Assembly: GCA_037013495.1 (NCBI GenBank)
Contig: CM072806.1
Span: 32,118,001 to 32,182,000 of the forward strand
DNA: 64,000 nt
DNA from: Hippophae tibetana
Taxonomy: Eukaryota; Streptophyta; Magnoliopsida; Rosales; Elaeagnaceae
Direction of reading: 5' to 3'
Both the position numbers and the translations under genes were made by a program. This document shows, in pieces, positions 12,257 to 23,539 of this stretch (within the stretch, counting starts at the first letter, position 1; each line of letters begins with the position of its first letter). The notes under the pieces are model-generated. The model searched no databases, was not told the DNA's origin, and saw only the letters and a program-made list of their open reading frames with translations.

Positions 12257-12460
12257 GGCTAGTACTTTCTTCTTTCTTCATGATTTAAATGTTCTTTCAA
12301 TTTCTAGATCAAAAGGAATAATGTTTTCAATTCTAACACGGCGCATCCAACGTCAAAAATACACCTAGAGAAAGAAAATAAAAATAAAAATAAAATATAA
12401 TTCTAAATTAAAACTAAGATTACTATGTAACGATATTGACAAAAATAAGAAAAAATCAAT

Positions 12461-12477
12461 CCTCGACAACGACGTCA
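12461..12477 (-). other. Primer-binding site, tRNA-Asp type (decayed)
   Basis: The plus strand reads CCTCGACAACGACGTCA, which matches the 3' end of plant tRNA-Asp including CCA (CCCCGGCAACGGCGCCA) at 13 of 17 positions. All four differences are C-to-T or G-to-A, the pattern of methyl-cytosine decay. It lies 7 bp from the inner edge of the 5' LTR. Confidence 0.8.
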
Positions 12478-12484
12478 AATAAAG

Positions 12485-13496
12485 TGCACAGTATCATAGT
12501 TTTATAATAAAGTAATAAATAAAGTATCGTCCTCAAGATTGGTAACTTACTTTTGACAAATATCAAAATTATGTTAATATCAATTTTATCTAGAAAATTC
12601 ACTGATGTTGTTGTAATTGAAATTAAAAAAAAATAATTTAAAGAAAGATGCGCAAAAGAAAATAAAGATATTATTCAAAGATCAAATTAATTAGATAAAA
12701 AAAATTTAGGAAATCGATTTCACCTAATCTCTCTCTATGTTTTACTCATCTATGTAATTGAATTTTATTTTCTATGTTTGTTAGCAATCTTCCAAAAATA
12801 TTCAAAAGCCTCGTTTGATACTTAATTGGAAATAATCTTGTTCATTAATTACACAAGAATATGCAATTTAATAAAACAATAAATTATTAAGACTAATGAT
12901 TTTTAAAATTACACATTTTCATACAAGTCTTTCGATCTCTATATTTACCTATGTCAAAATATTTCAAATTTATCCTATAATTTTCTCTCTCGATAGTAAA
13001 TCAAAAGACTAAAATCATTTAATTAATGATTAGTTAATTAAAAGCATTAAATTCAAAATAAATAATTCAACATGAAGAGAAATAATTCAAATTAACATAA
13101 AAAATAAAATATAGTTTAGAATTAAATTACATATTTTTACTAGAATAAAGATAAATTAATTCATACTAAAAATTAAATTAAACATAAACGAATTCATCTT
13201 CGTTTTTGAAGAAGAATTAAAAGAAAATTAATTCGCACCAAAAAGAATCTATTTTTGCTTTAAATTTCTCGCGTTTCTTCCTTGCGCTCATGTATTCACC
13301 TTTTTATTTATTTTTTTGTTTTTCTTCCCTTGCGGCTCTGCCGCTGTTTCCTTTTATTTTTTATTTTTTATTTTTTATCTACTGGTTAAGCGGCTGCCTC
13401 TGTTCTACTTTTTTTTTCCCATCCCGTATGTACCCTTATATATATATCAATCCAAAACCCTCTCATTTATCTTTTTTTATCTCTCCATCTCCTTTT

Positions 13497-13539
<43 letters not shown>

Positions 13540-13793
13540 TATATATATATAATATATAATATATATATCCACCGAGCCGTTAGTTTCTTTTCTTTTAATG
13601 TATATATATATATATATATATTAATTTAAATTTGAGAATCTTTAAATGATATAATTCTATAAAATTTAATTATTCATTATCTTTAAATCTGTAATAAAAT
13701 TTAAATAATAATAATAAAATTTAAAATAAATAAAATTATATTAAAATTTAAAATTAAGAAGTGATAAATTATACAAAATTATATAAATCATCA
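12485..13793 (-). repeat. Athila 5' LTR
   Basis: 1309 bp, TGCACAGTATCAT at the low end and AAATCATCA at the high end, matching the 3' LTR at both ends. It keeps about 560 bp missing from the 3' LTR, including a minus-strand TATATATAAGG (around 13435-13450) that is a plausible TATA box, and pyrimidine-rich stretches. Long TA microsatellites have expanded inside it. Confidence 0.85.
13499..13625. repeat. TA microsatellites
   Basis: A nearly uninterrupted (TA)n tract runs from 13499 to about 13570, broken by a few AATA steps, and a second short tract lies at 13600-13621. They sit inside the Athila 5' LTR. Confidence 0.9.
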
Positions 13794-14973
13794 ATAGTCC
13801 ACCATAATTATTTTTGATATAGTAACCTTGGATAATGGTGTAATTTCTTGCTTTTGTCATGATTTTACGAGCTAGGTCTTTGTTCTGTGGTAGGGTATCC
13901 TTGATGAGGTATTCCAAGTACATAGTCAACCAAGATGTAAGAGTTGTAGAGTTGACGTCCAACTGATTTTGATCCCTTATTCCATCTCCTTCGATGTTGG
14001 GGCTTTATAAACATGATACATGAATCACCCTCTTTAAGTTTGAACTTACCGCTAATGCAAACACTACTAAGAAGTCGACATATGCATTCCCCTCATGGAA
14101 TTTTTTTAATCTCAAATGTTTCAAAGAATGCCCTTACTTTCTTCACTTATTGTATATATAACTTTATTTTTTCTTCCTTAGCCTTGAATTCGTCATTCAC
14201 TTGGTTTACTACCAGTCATGAGTCACTATGAATCAACACCTTTTTAGCTCCCAAAGTTATCAATTGGTGTAAAACCAAGAGCAATGCCTCATATTCGGCC
14301 ATATTGTTAGTTGCTTGGAAAGTGATATGGAGACACTACTCTATTAAACCCCCTACTAGAGTGAATATCACGATTCCAATCCCCGTTCTTCTCAAGTTGC
14401 TTGCCCTATCGACATACACCTTCCATGGATCCGATGTAAGGACAGGTACTACCATCATAGACATTGGCTTTGTAGTATTTTGTAAAGGTGTATACTCCTA
14501 AGTCTATTCGGCAATAAAATTAGTGAGAGCTTGTCCCTTGATTGCCAACAATGGCATATAATGTATTTTGAACTTGATTAAATCAATAACTATTTAAGAA
14601 AGACAACCAGATTGATCCAGTTTACCCAAGATATTCTATAAGGGGTGTGAATTGAGGACTATTATTTTGTGGGCACCAAAGTAGTGTCTAAGCTTGTGTG
14701 CCATCATCCTCACGATAAACCCCACATTATCCAATGAAGGGTATAATTGTTGCACTCATGTCGATGAGTGTCTTATATAGTACACAAAGTGTTATTTTCC
14801 TTGTCTATCGACTATCAATACAACACTAACGACTTTGTTCATGAAAGACATGTACATGTACAACACCTCTCTCACAATAGGGTTGGTCAAAAGAGATGCC
14901 TTCCCCAAATATTCTTTAATGGATTAGAAAGCTCGCTCGTAGTCAACATCCTATACATACTCCTTATTTTTCT
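13794..14973 (-). pseudogene. Tat RNase H and start of integrase, broken
   Basis: On the minus strand NNMAEYEALLLVLHQLITLG followed by AKKVLIHSDSWLVVNQV is the RNase H motif set (Glu of EYEAL, Asp of HSDS). FFETFEIKKIPREGNAYVD continues it at 14013-14231. The piece 13741-13962 gives SWLTMYLEYLIKDTLPQNKD and YTIIQGYYIK, the linker into integrase that precedes the zinc-binding region. It ends at 13794 against the Athila LTR and appears to continue at 4685. Several frameshifts are present. Confidence 0.75.
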
Positions 14974-15968
14974 TCAACAATTGAAAAACGGCCAGCACTT
15001 TTTGGTACATTTGGAAATGAAGCAACTGAGTGCATCTATATGACCATTTAGTTGTTGGACCTCTTTAAGACAACTTAGAGGTCTCATGTTCACCGAAGTT
15101 GAAATTTTGTCGGGATTAGCCTCTATGCCCATGGACAATACCAAATACCTTAGGAATTTTCCCGAGATTAACCCAAAGACATATTTCTTCAGGTTGAGCC
15201 GCATCTTATAGCCTCTTATTATAGTGAAAACCTCCTTAAGATCATAAATGTGATCCTTGGAACACTTGGATTTTACCATTATGTCATCCACATAGACTTT
15301 CATGTTTCAGCCAACTTAGTCTTCAAACATTTTATTGACCATCCTTTGGTAAGTAGCCTCTACATTTTTTAGGCCGGAGGGCATCCTTGTATAACAATAG
15401 GTGCCTTTTTGTGATAAACACTATTTTTCTTCATTTTTGAGGTGCATTTGGATCTAGTGATAACCCGAATAAGCATCCACGAAACTCATGGTTTCAAAAC
15501 CAGTTATAACATCAACCAATTGATCAATATTTGACAAGGGGAAGCAATCATTTGGTGTCATTGTATTAAGATCCATAAAATCGACACACATTCTATATTC
15601 TCCCCTGGTTTATTCACCAACGCCACATTCGATAACTATGTTGGGTATGTAACTTCACGAACCCAACCCACACTCCTTAAAGAATGGACTTTCTTCTTGA
15701 TAATATCACCTTTATCTTGAACAAATCTTTGTTTTCGTTGTTGAACTAGTTTTTTGGTGTGATTGACACACAATTCATGGGAAATTATATCAGGATCAAT
15801 GCTAGACATGTCTTTTAGCTTCCACGTAAAAAGGTCAACATTATTCCACAGAAAATTGCTAAGTGTAGCTCTCGACAAGAGGGTCAATTTGGCATTGATC
15901 TTCACGGACTTGTCATTTCTGGTATCTTCTATGTGAATTATTTCATAATCATTGAGGTTTACTGTCAT
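14974..15968 (-). pseudogene. Tat reverse transcriptase, broken
   Basis: The N-terminal linker at 15636-15968 (FTWKLKDMSSIDPDIISHEL; VHSLRSVGWVREVTYPT) is open for 110 codons. The central palm between 15300 and 15640 is readable in shifted frames with several stops. The C-terminal palm at 14974-15303 carries the catalytic YVDDIMVKSK, then IEANPDKI and the run EVQQLNGHIDALSCFISK, all typical of Tat RT. Frameshifts near 15300 and 15640 inactivate it. Confidence 0.8.
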
Positions 15969-16181
15969 GGTTTATCCCTCCGTTCGTGTCATTCTCCCTC
16001 TATTCAAATGGTTCTTGTTCTTTGATTACTACTTCGACGAATGTGATATTGCATTTTTCATGGTAGCGTTGTAGCAACTACTCGCCTTATCATGTTCTCC
16101 CTTAATCTCTTTAATCCCCTCAACAGTAGGATACTTGATGAGTTGATGGTATGTGGAAGATACTACTTTCATCTTGTGGAT

Positions 16182-16505
16182 TCATGGTCGACCCAAAATT
16201 GCATTGTAAGATGTGGGAGTATTTAACACCACGAAATTCGTAAGGATTATTACTCTTTCCACGAAGACCGATATACGTATGGTCTTTACTAATATGATTA
16301 TGCTACCGTTGAAACCCACCAATGGTATTTGTTGTTTCGTAATCTCTTTAGGACCTATCCCTATATCCAATAAGGTAGATGAATATAATAGATCCGAGGA
16401 GCTACTATTGTCTACCAAAATCCTACGTAATTCACAGTTTGCAATTTTGATAGTAATGACCAGAGGATCATCATGAGGTGGGAGAATCACACTTTTTTTC
16501 TTCAA
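16182..16505 (-). pseudogene. Tat protease with altered active site
   Basis: 107 open codons read ILPPHDDPLVITIKIANCEL, RRILVDNSSSSDLLYSSTL, IPLVGFNGS and SYNAILGRP, a complete gypsy aspartic protease of the Tat type. The active-site triplet in this lineage is normally Asp-Asn-Gly; here it is Asp-Asn-Ser, so the enzyme would be inactive. The frame ends at GRP and RT linker sequence resumes in another frame. Confidence 0.8.
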
Positions 16506-16830
16506 TTGGTAGAATGACCTGCAATGATAGACCCATCATGTATGGTGTGGATTATGTGAACATCCCCTTACGGGGGTTGATTGGTTCTATTTGTGTCCTT
16601 AAGAGCCGGATTTAGGAGTGCTTTGCCTTGATGAATGAGGTTGTTGCCTTTTCGGTTTCCTTCTTATGGACCCCTTGTCGTGTCAACAATATCCTCAAAT
16701 ATCCTTCCAAGAATAGATGTTTGATCTCTTGTTTAAGATGCCTACAATCTCTGGTCCAATGGCACGTGTCCTTGTAGAACACACATTATTTATTAGGGGT
16801 TCTTAGTGGAATCATCATTAACGGTGGCCC
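16506..16830 (-). pseudogene. C-terminal end of Tat gag with zinc-knuckle remnant
   Basis: The minus strand gives FYKDTCHWTRDCRHLKQEI and following charged residues, which fits the single CCHC-like zinc knuckle and LK-EIE-L tail found before the protease in Tat gag, with the first Cys pair decayed. Homology stops near 16830 at AT-rich DNA, so the rest of gag and the 5' LTR are lost. Confidence 0.6.
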
Positions 16831-17797
16831 ATAATTTTAATTTTTTATAATACAATCTTACTTTATAACCAAATATTTAATTATATAAAAATTATATATT
16901 TAAAATATTTAATATTATGTAAAAAATATATTATTTATGAATTATTAATTACCGAATTACCAATGCCCTAAATTTAACATATTTTTTTAGATAATCTTAC
17001 TGTCATATTTTTACTGTGTGAAACATTATTAAATAATTTTAAAATAAAAATTATTTATTTTTAAAAAAAATTAATCATGTATAGTGTCTAACGAATGACA
17101 TTCCTCCGATTGGATTATATAGTGTGAAGTATTATATCAGTCTTTAATTTCTAACAAAGATAAGATTGAGGAAAATATATTTATTTAAATTTTGATGACA
17201 TAATAAAATATAAATAATCATATTGTGTTTTAAATGGATTAAAGGAGGAGATTTAGAAACAAATATATGATACCTGTCAAGTGCACAATTTAGTTATAAT
17301 TATTTATTGTCTCTTTGATCTCGAGAAGAGTAAATAGACAAATGTATTATTTTGTTAGGGGTAAATAATATAGTTTTTACTGTTATAAATATATTATTAA
17401 ACTTTTAAAAAATTACAAAACTACCATTATAATGTTAATGTTTTTTTACCTCTGAATTTATCAGGTTAATGTTAACCGTGTCAAAAAAGTTAAAAACATT
17501 CTTCCTCAAAAATCCCTCCCCCACCAATTTATTATGATGGGACACATTCCAATCCTTTCGGTATTCTACTTACCCTAATTTTACAATCTTCATCTTCCAC
17601 TGGAACGCCATCGAAAGAGTCCTCCACCATTGCAGTTCGTTAGAGCTACAGCCTGCCAATCATCTTCAGCTCTGGTCTTCATTAAAAAAAGAGAGTAAGA
17701 AACTCAGCCAATCATCTTGTATTTTGTTTTAATTTATAGTGAGCTTGATTTATTTTATGGTTTTGAATTTTTCTCCTCTTTATAGTTTTTTAGTATT
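16831..17797. other. AT-rich spacer
   Basis: No coding region is supported. 16840-17460 is very AT-rich. 17510-17790 is less AT-rich and contains pyrimidine-rich, UTR-like sequence, but I find no gene that it belongs to. Confidence 0.5.
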
Positions 17798-17940
17798 TGA
17801 AGAATTATTATACATAAATCATGTAAATTATTATGTTGCATAATAATAAATAAATTGATTATATAATATAATCATTTGTGTATCATAATAATATTGACAT
17901 AATAATATTTTGACATAATGATGACAAATTTCAATTATCT
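17798..17940 (+). repeat. Left LTR of the copia element (shortened)
   Basis: TGAAGAATTATTATAC through AATTTCAATTAT aligns with 22290-22425. The right edge is uncertain because gag codons follow almost at once. Confidence 0.65.
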
Positions 17941-17959
17941 TTGTGCATTAACCTCTGAC

Positions 17960-19480
17960 TTGAGATAATTACCTCACTTGGAGCAGTTTTATGAAAATTG
18001 TTCTTGAAGCCAAGCTGAAGTTGAGTTTCGTTGACGGTAAATTTTCTATGCCTAATGAAGAAATTACAGAGTATGAACTCTGGATAAGAGCTAACAATAT
18101 GGTAACTTTTTGGATACTTAATTCCATATTCAAGGACCTTTTTAATAGTTTTCTTTATACAACTTTAGCCAAAGAGTTGTAGGATGAGATAGCTGAAAGA
18201 TATGATAAGAGTAATGGATCTTGCTTTATCATATTCAAAAAGATATTGCTTAAATATCTCAAGGTAATGATTATATTGCGAAATATTATAGCAAACTAAA
18301 GCGCTTGTGGGATTAATCTGCTTACCTTATGTCTTTACCTCACTGCACATTGGAGCTGCAAAAGTAATTTCAGATTTCTATTCTATGAATAGACTGATGT
18401 AATTCCTTATGAGATTAAATGAATGTTATGACCCTACTAGAAATCAAATTTTGATCATGGATCTATTGCCGACTGTGAATCGTGCTTATTCAATGCTTCT
18501 TAGTGTTGAAAAATAGAAAGATGTTAATGTTAATTTTAATGAAAGCATTGAAGCTGCTAGATTACTAGCCATAACTCAAGTAAGAATGAGTCAATTTAAG
18601 AAAGAAACTTATATGAAAGGAGCTACTGCTAAGAAGAAAGAAAAGAAGAATAAGGTCTGTGAATATTACAGAATGTAAGAGCATGGAAAATATACTTGTT
18701 TTAAAATTCATGGAGTTCCAGACTGGTACAAGAAATTAAAGGATCGACAGAAGAAAGGTACTAACAAAGCTATGGTAAATATGATTGACATTCCACTTGA
18801 TTATGAAGATATGAATGAAGCCAAAGGAGAGAAACAAGGTGATTTAGCTAATCTGGTTCATCAAGAGTTGATGAAATTGATCAATGGAAAAATGACTGTG
18901 GATGGTAACTATGCAAAATTTGTTAGTTTCAATAATTCTGCAGGTAACACTTTTTCTCTTCAATATACTTTAAGTTCTTCTACTAGTACTATTAAGTTGT
19001 TGAAAAATGGTACTTGGATAGTGGACTTACGGGCAACCAATCACATGTCAAGTGTTAGAATTTTTTTTAGCAATCTAAGAAAGCCTAAAAGACCTTCACC
19101 AAATGGATCTATAAAATATGTTCATAGCATATGAGACATTAATCTTCCTAATAAAATTTGCCTGAAAAATGTCTTATACATACCAAGTTTTAAATTTAAT
19201 CTTATATCTATTCAAAAACTTGCTCACCTTGCTAAAATAGAATTTAATTTTACACCAACTACTTGTATTCTACAAGACCTACAGACTAAAGAGATTCTGG
19301 TAGTAGGAAAAGCTCTAAGAAGTTTCTATGTTTTAGATACTACTAGTTTTCAAGACTTCAATTGTAATAGCTTTATTACAAAAGTTGAGTTTCTAAAATC
19401 AAATCCTGATCATGGATTGAATTTTAGTGATGAAGTTTCTATCAATGAAAAGAAAAGATTTCTTAAAACTCAATTGTGAC
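17960..19480 (+). pseudogene. Copia gag and protease, broken
   Basis: Gag starts with DNYLTWSSFMKIVLEAKLKL (upstream of the first available ATG at 17991). It goes on through WILNSIFKDLFNSFLYTT, stops at 18181 and continues in frame fragments. A zinc-knuckle remnant lies near 18660 (CEYYRM, stop, EHGKYTCFKIHG). The piece 18772-19134 contains NGTWIVDLRATNHMSS, the protease active-site region, where the family normally has Asp-Ser-Gly-Ala; here it is Asp-Leu-Arg-Ala. LPNKICLKNVLYIPSFKFNL and LISIQKLA after the next stop complete protease and the integrase linker. Confidence 0.75.
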
Positions 19481-20235
19481 ATAGCTGATTGGGACACTGT
19501 CTTATAGATGTTTTGAAACACAATGTTTTTTTAAGAAACAAGATTTTTTTTTATCAATGTGAAGTTTGTCACAAGTCCAAACAACAAAGATTACATTTTC
19601 TCATTAGTCATACTAGAGCCTCATAACCTTTTGAACTGATTCACTTAGACTTATAGGGTCCTTATAGCCAAATCTTTGTTAAAGGAGTCAGATATGTTCT
19701 AACTATTGTTGATGACCACACAAGGGCCACCTGGACTTACCTCATGATCCATAAAAGCCAGACCAGTTTTTTTTTACCAACTTTGTTAACATGATTTATA
19801 CACAATATGAGAAAAAAATTAAAGTCATAAGGGGTGACAATGGTGCAGAATTCACAAATTTAGAATTTTAATCATTTCTTTTTAGTAAAGGAATAATTCA
19901 TCAAAAAATATGTCCTTATACTTCTCAAAATAATGGGGTAGTAGAAAGGAAACACAAACATCTCTTGCAAATAACCAGAGCTCTCATATTTCAGGCAGGT
20001 TTACCAAAGAAATTTTGGGGTTCTTCAATCCTTATGGTCACTCACATCGTAAATAGATTTCCATCATCAATTTTAAATTGGAAAACCCACGTAGAAATTT
20101 TTCTCTCAAAACCACCAGAATATTCAAACCTTAGAGTCTTTGGATGCTTATGCTATATGGAAATATTTTTACCAAATAAAGACAAATTTAATAAAAGAGC
20201 TTTCAAATGTATATTTCTTGGATACGTTTAAGCTC
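19481..20235 (+). pseudogene. Copia integrase, broken
   Basis: The zinc-binding region (His, then CEVCHKSKQQ near 19560) is followed by PFELIHLDL, where the catalytic Asp strand reads HLDL-stop-GPY. VLTIVDDHTRATWTYLM holds the second Asp-containing strand of the fold. Then come GVVERKHKHLL near 19935 and the open frame 19965-20231 (GSSILMVTHIVNRFPSSIL; FGCLCYMEIFLPNKDKF; FIFLGY-type end). Stops and a frameshift near 19780 break it. Confidence 0.75.
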
Positions 20236-20779
20236 AAAAGGTCTTTAGAGTTTATGATTTGGAAAAACGTAAATGATATGTTTCAAGAGATGCAAAATTT
20301 TATGAACAAATTCTTCCTTATAAAATTGAAAATGACAGTATTGAACACATAGAACAAGATGTCTTACCTTTTCCTATAAGTGAAAATGACACTAAACCAA
20401 TCATCTTAAACATAGACCAATCTCCTTCTATACCCATAACTGATCAAAATATTTCAGATGATTCATATGCTCTTAATGATGATCATGATTTGCCTAATTC
20501 CATAGAAGAATATCCATATAAAATGCAAATAACCAATGAAGCTCAAAAACACAATACCATAATTAGAAGTAAGCCAACATAGATGACAAATTATGTTCTT
20601 AATTTAGTCATCAAGTCTTCAGATAGAATCTCTTGTCAATCACAGGATCTCAGAACATATACTCCACAAACCTTTCCTTTTACAATATCCTATATTTTTC
20701 TAATGCTTACATGTTTTTTTTGGCAAATATGTCTAATGTTCAAGAACAAAGTTCTTACAAACAAGATAGTACTAGTGAA

Positions 20780-21560
20780 AACTAGATAGAAGCCACAAAT
20801 CAAGAGCTTAATGCTTTTGAAAAGAATAATACATGGGAGTTAGCATACTTGGCAGAAGGTAAGAAAGCAAAAGGATCAAAGTGGGTTTATAAAATGAAGC
20901 TAAAACCTGATGGAAGTGTGGATATGCACAAGACAAGATTGGTTGGAAATGGGTTTAATCAAATTGAAGGAATCGATTATGTTGAAAGTTTTTCTCCTGT
21001 AGCCAAAATTGTTACAGTTTGAATTCTACTTGCTATTGCAACTTCTAAAAAGTGGCCAATTTATCAATTAGATAAAACAATGATTTCCTACACAACTTCT
21101 TGAAAGAAGATGTCTATATGTTACCACCTGAAGGATACAACAAGGATAAATTAATCAAGTTTGCAAATTGAAAAGATCACTGTATGGACTCAAGCAAGCC
21201 TCAAGACAGTGGAATATCAAATTCTGTGAGAAAATAACTTGTTTTGGATTCACACAATTAGCTCATGACAACTGTTTGTTTATTAAAGAAACTGAATCTT
21301 CTTTTACAACTTTACTCATTTATATAGATGATGTTCTTCTAACAGGAACTTCAGGAAGGAGATCGAATTGGTTAAGAATCATTTGGATCATCAATTCACT
21401 ATTAAAGATCTTAGTTATGCAAAATATTTTCTTGGATTAGAAATTGTAAAAATGGCTATCTGGAACTGTTATAAACCAACGAAAATATCTGCTAGATATC
21501 CTTTTTAATTCAGGTCTTCTTGGAGCTAAACCAGTAAAGACACCTTTTCCCAAAGGTTAG
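20780..21560 (+). pseudogene. Copia reverse transcriptase, broken
   Basis: Motifs in order: NTWELAYL; KAKGSKWVYKMKLKPDGSV; HKTRLVGNGFNQIEGIDY; ESFSPVAKIVTV; SLYGLKQASRQWNIKF (21168 onward); and the catalytic strand LLIYIDDVLLTG. The YIDD motif is intact, but stops after IVTV, near 21090 and after the palm prevent full translation. 20236-20779 is the variable linker between integrase and RT, without intact frame. Confidence 0.8.
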
Positions 21561-21779
21561 AAATTAGTTGGTAAAAAGGGCTCTCCTCTTCTTGAGCCAG
21601 AGAAATACATGTGTTTAATTGGAAGATTGTTGTATTTGAACATCAGTTGATCAGATATAAACTATCATGTACAACAATTGAGTCAGTTTGTCAATACTCC
21701 TTGCAAGACTCATTGGGATGCAACCATGCATTTACTAAGATACCTAAAAAGATGCCTATCAAAAGGGTTATTTTATCCT

Positions 21780-22289
21780 AGTCACAATGGTCTTCATTTG
21801 CAAGCTTATAGTGATGCTGATTGGGCATCCTGTCTTAGACACTAGAAAGTCTTTAACAAGTTTTTGCATCTTCTTAGGTGCAGCTCTCATCTCCTGGAAA
21901 ACTAATAAGTAAACTACTGTTTCTTGATCTTCTACTGAAGCAGAATATCGTAGCTTAACTACAACAGTCTATGAGGTGCAATGGATTTCATATATTTTGA
22001 AAGATTTCAAGATTGATTTCAATACTCCTATCCCATTTTGGTGCGATAACAAAGCTGTCATTCACATCACAAAAAATCCAATGTACCATGAAAGAACGAA
22101 GCATTTGGATATTGACTGTCACTTGGTTAGAAATGATTTCAAAGAAGATTTCATTAAACCGTAACATGTGTCCTCATAAGAACAAATAGCAAACATGTTC
22201 ACCAAATTCTTATCAGTTCCTCAATTTAATACGTTAATGTTCAAGTTGGGTTTGTATGATATCCATCAAACTCCAACTTGATGAGGGGA
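21780..22289 (+). pseudogene. Copia RNase H and polypurine tract
   Basis: AYSDADWASCLRH marks the RNase H start (first catalytic Asp), followed by frame breaks. The open piece 21976-22164 gives PFWCDNKAVIHITKNPMYHE and RTKHLDIDCHLVRND, the C-terminal half with its Asp-Asn-Lys-Ala and HIDID-like motifs. The gene runs into the polypurine tract GATGAGGGGA at 22280-22289. Confidence 0.8.
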
Positions 22290-22460
22290 TGAAGAATTAT
22301 TATACGGAGACTACTCAAATTATTATGATGCATAGTAGTAGACAAATTAATTATGTAACATAATAATTTGCATGACATAATGATGTTGGTATACTGATGA
22401 AAAATTTCAATTACAGTTGCACAATAATTGATATTATATTAATTATAATTCATTTGTATC
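22290..22460 (+). repeat. Right LTR of the copia element
   Basis: Starts TGAAGAATTATTATAC at 22290 directly after the polypurine tract and matches the left LTR through ATTTCAATTACA. Sequence to about 22430-22650 may still belong to it, but no CA end with a target duplication could be fixed. Confidence 0.65.
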
Positions 22461-22689
22461 ATTGCGTGAGAATAAAAATATATATGAATTTTTTTTCTCT
22501 TCTGACATTATTTTATTCGGTATTACTATTTTTAGTTCATGTTTTGCTTATATAAGAGTAATATTTATATTTTTAAAACATTTTAGTAATAATTTATTAG
22601 GTTACATTTTAAAAATTTTATTTGATTTGCCAGGAAGCAAGCAACAAAGTTGCTAGAAAAGAAAAAGAAGAAGATAGTTTATGAAAATC

Positions 22690-23539
22690 AAATTTTATTT
22701 CAGAATGAAGCTCGGTAAAAACTTAATAATATCTCCTTCTGCTTTTGTTGTAGATGCCCATTTAACAAAATTGTTTTAAGAGTTGAGATATGTTGAACTA
22801 TGCTACAACTTTGCATGCATTTCCTTGACAATATTTTGACAATCTATTGTTACTTTTTTCCATTTCTAAAACAACAGTAAATCATTAATTTCTTTGTCAT
22901 CACTTTTAATATAGATTGAATGATATTCCTTAACAGCGAAAGCCTTTGTGGTTTTTTCATGAGAATTAAAAACAACAATTAAAGCCAAAGAAAAACCTTC
23001 CTTGTTTCTAAATGGTATCACAATTTGTTTTTTGAAGCAAAATCTGAAATTCTTCGATTCTTTTACAAAGGGCTTGGATTATTGATTTTGCTTCTAAAGT
23101 ATAATTATGTAAGAATTAGGTATATGTATGAAGCAACATCTAATTTTTCTGTGAATTTTCAAAGCAAGCACCACTTTGAAGTTAACAATTAATATCTCAA
23201 AATTTCATATCTAATAAATAAATGTTCGATATCTTCCACTTATTTATGGAAAAAAGGGAAAGTATAATCCTCAAGAACCTTCAATTTGCTAATTGACTTC
23301 ATGGTACATAATCCATTGTGCAGCACTTTTTGCATAAAAAATTATGCTTTTCTAAATTTTTGCTTTCCATAATTTTGAAACTTGCTTTAGAATAAGCAAG
23401 ATACTCCCCTTTGACATTGTACCTACAATTTCCTTCATCTTTCCAAAAAATGCTATCTATCAAGCACTATTGAAGAGTAGGTAATTTAGTTATCAAGTGA
23501 GCTATGTTTATCCTAAATAACTCAATGATCTTTTGAACA
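22690..23539 (-). pseudogene. LINE-like reverse transcriptase tail (zf-RVT and RNase H-like), decayed
   Basis: On the minus strand one frame gives SIFWKDEGNCRYNVKGEYLA near 23440, and another gives MQKVLHNGLCTMKSISKLK followed by EDIEHLFIRYEIL near 23180-23340. This is the layout of the zinc-binding domain at the C terminus of plant L1-type reverse transcriptases (Trp-rich start, kvLHngLpT-like middle, E--eHLF--C end). Further down (22900-23060) weak RNase H-like sequence follows. Stops and frameshifts are frequent. Assignment rests on motif spacing, not on a search. Confidence 0.5.

Larger units (their letters stand above)
4686..13793 (-). mobile_element. Ty3/gypsy Athila-lineage retrotransposon with both LTRs
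   Basis: A 9.1-kb element with LTRs at 4686-5431 (3') and 12485-13793 (5'). It has a tRNA-Asp-type primer site next to the 5' LTR, a polypurine tract next to the 3' LTR, and gag, protease, RT, RNase H and integrase in that order on the minus strand. The RT region is Athila-like (FMDDF catalytic motif; LDGYLGYNQI; FGLCNAPTTFQ). All ORFs carry stops and frameshifts. No env-like ORF is visible between integrase and the 3' LTR. The bases flanking the LTRs (GCAAA left, ATAGT right) are not a matching target duplication. The flanking Tat integrase halves overlap by a few codons instead of abutting, so one junction has probably been rearranged. Confidence 0.85.
1411..16830 (-). mobile_element. Ty3/gypsy Tat-lineage retrotransposon, degenerate, split by an Athila element
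   Basis: Reading the minus strand from 16830 downward gives the end of gag, then protease, RT, RNase H and the start of integrase (to 13794). After a 9.1-kb Athila element, integrase resumes at 4685 and ends at 3570, followed by tandem repeats. Domain order gag-PR-RT-RH-IN and the protein motifs fit the Tat lineage. The gag amino half and 5' LTR are missing above 16830. The 3' LTR is not visible and may lie left of the window. Every domain has frameshifts and stops, so the element is dead. The two integrase halves fit one another in order but the seam is not clean (see the Athila entry), so two separate Tat copies are not excluded. Confidence 0.7.
17798..22460 (+). mobile_element. Ty1/copia retrotransposon, degenerate
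   Basis: Domain order gag, protease, integrase, RT, RNase H marks it as Ty1/copia. A left LTR starts at 17798 (TGAAGAATTATTATAC) and the matching right LTR starts at 22290, preceded by the polypurine tract GATGAGGGGA (22280-22289). Both share ATTATTATG, TAATAATTTG-like and TGACATAATGATG runs. The right end of the 3' LTR is not resolved; 22460 is a minimum. Between the left LTR and the first gag codons only a few tens of bases remain and no primer-binding site is seen, so the leader has been deleted. Confidence 0.8.

Noticed and set aside
13290..13559. Small hydrophobic proteins encoded at 13290-13559
   Set aside because: Low-complexity frames across pyrimidine-rich and TA microsatellite sequence inside an LTR.
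17510..17790. 5' UTR or first exon of a host gene disrupted by the copia element
   Set aside because: Base composition is suggestive, but no start codon with a sensible frame and no continuation beyond the element were found.
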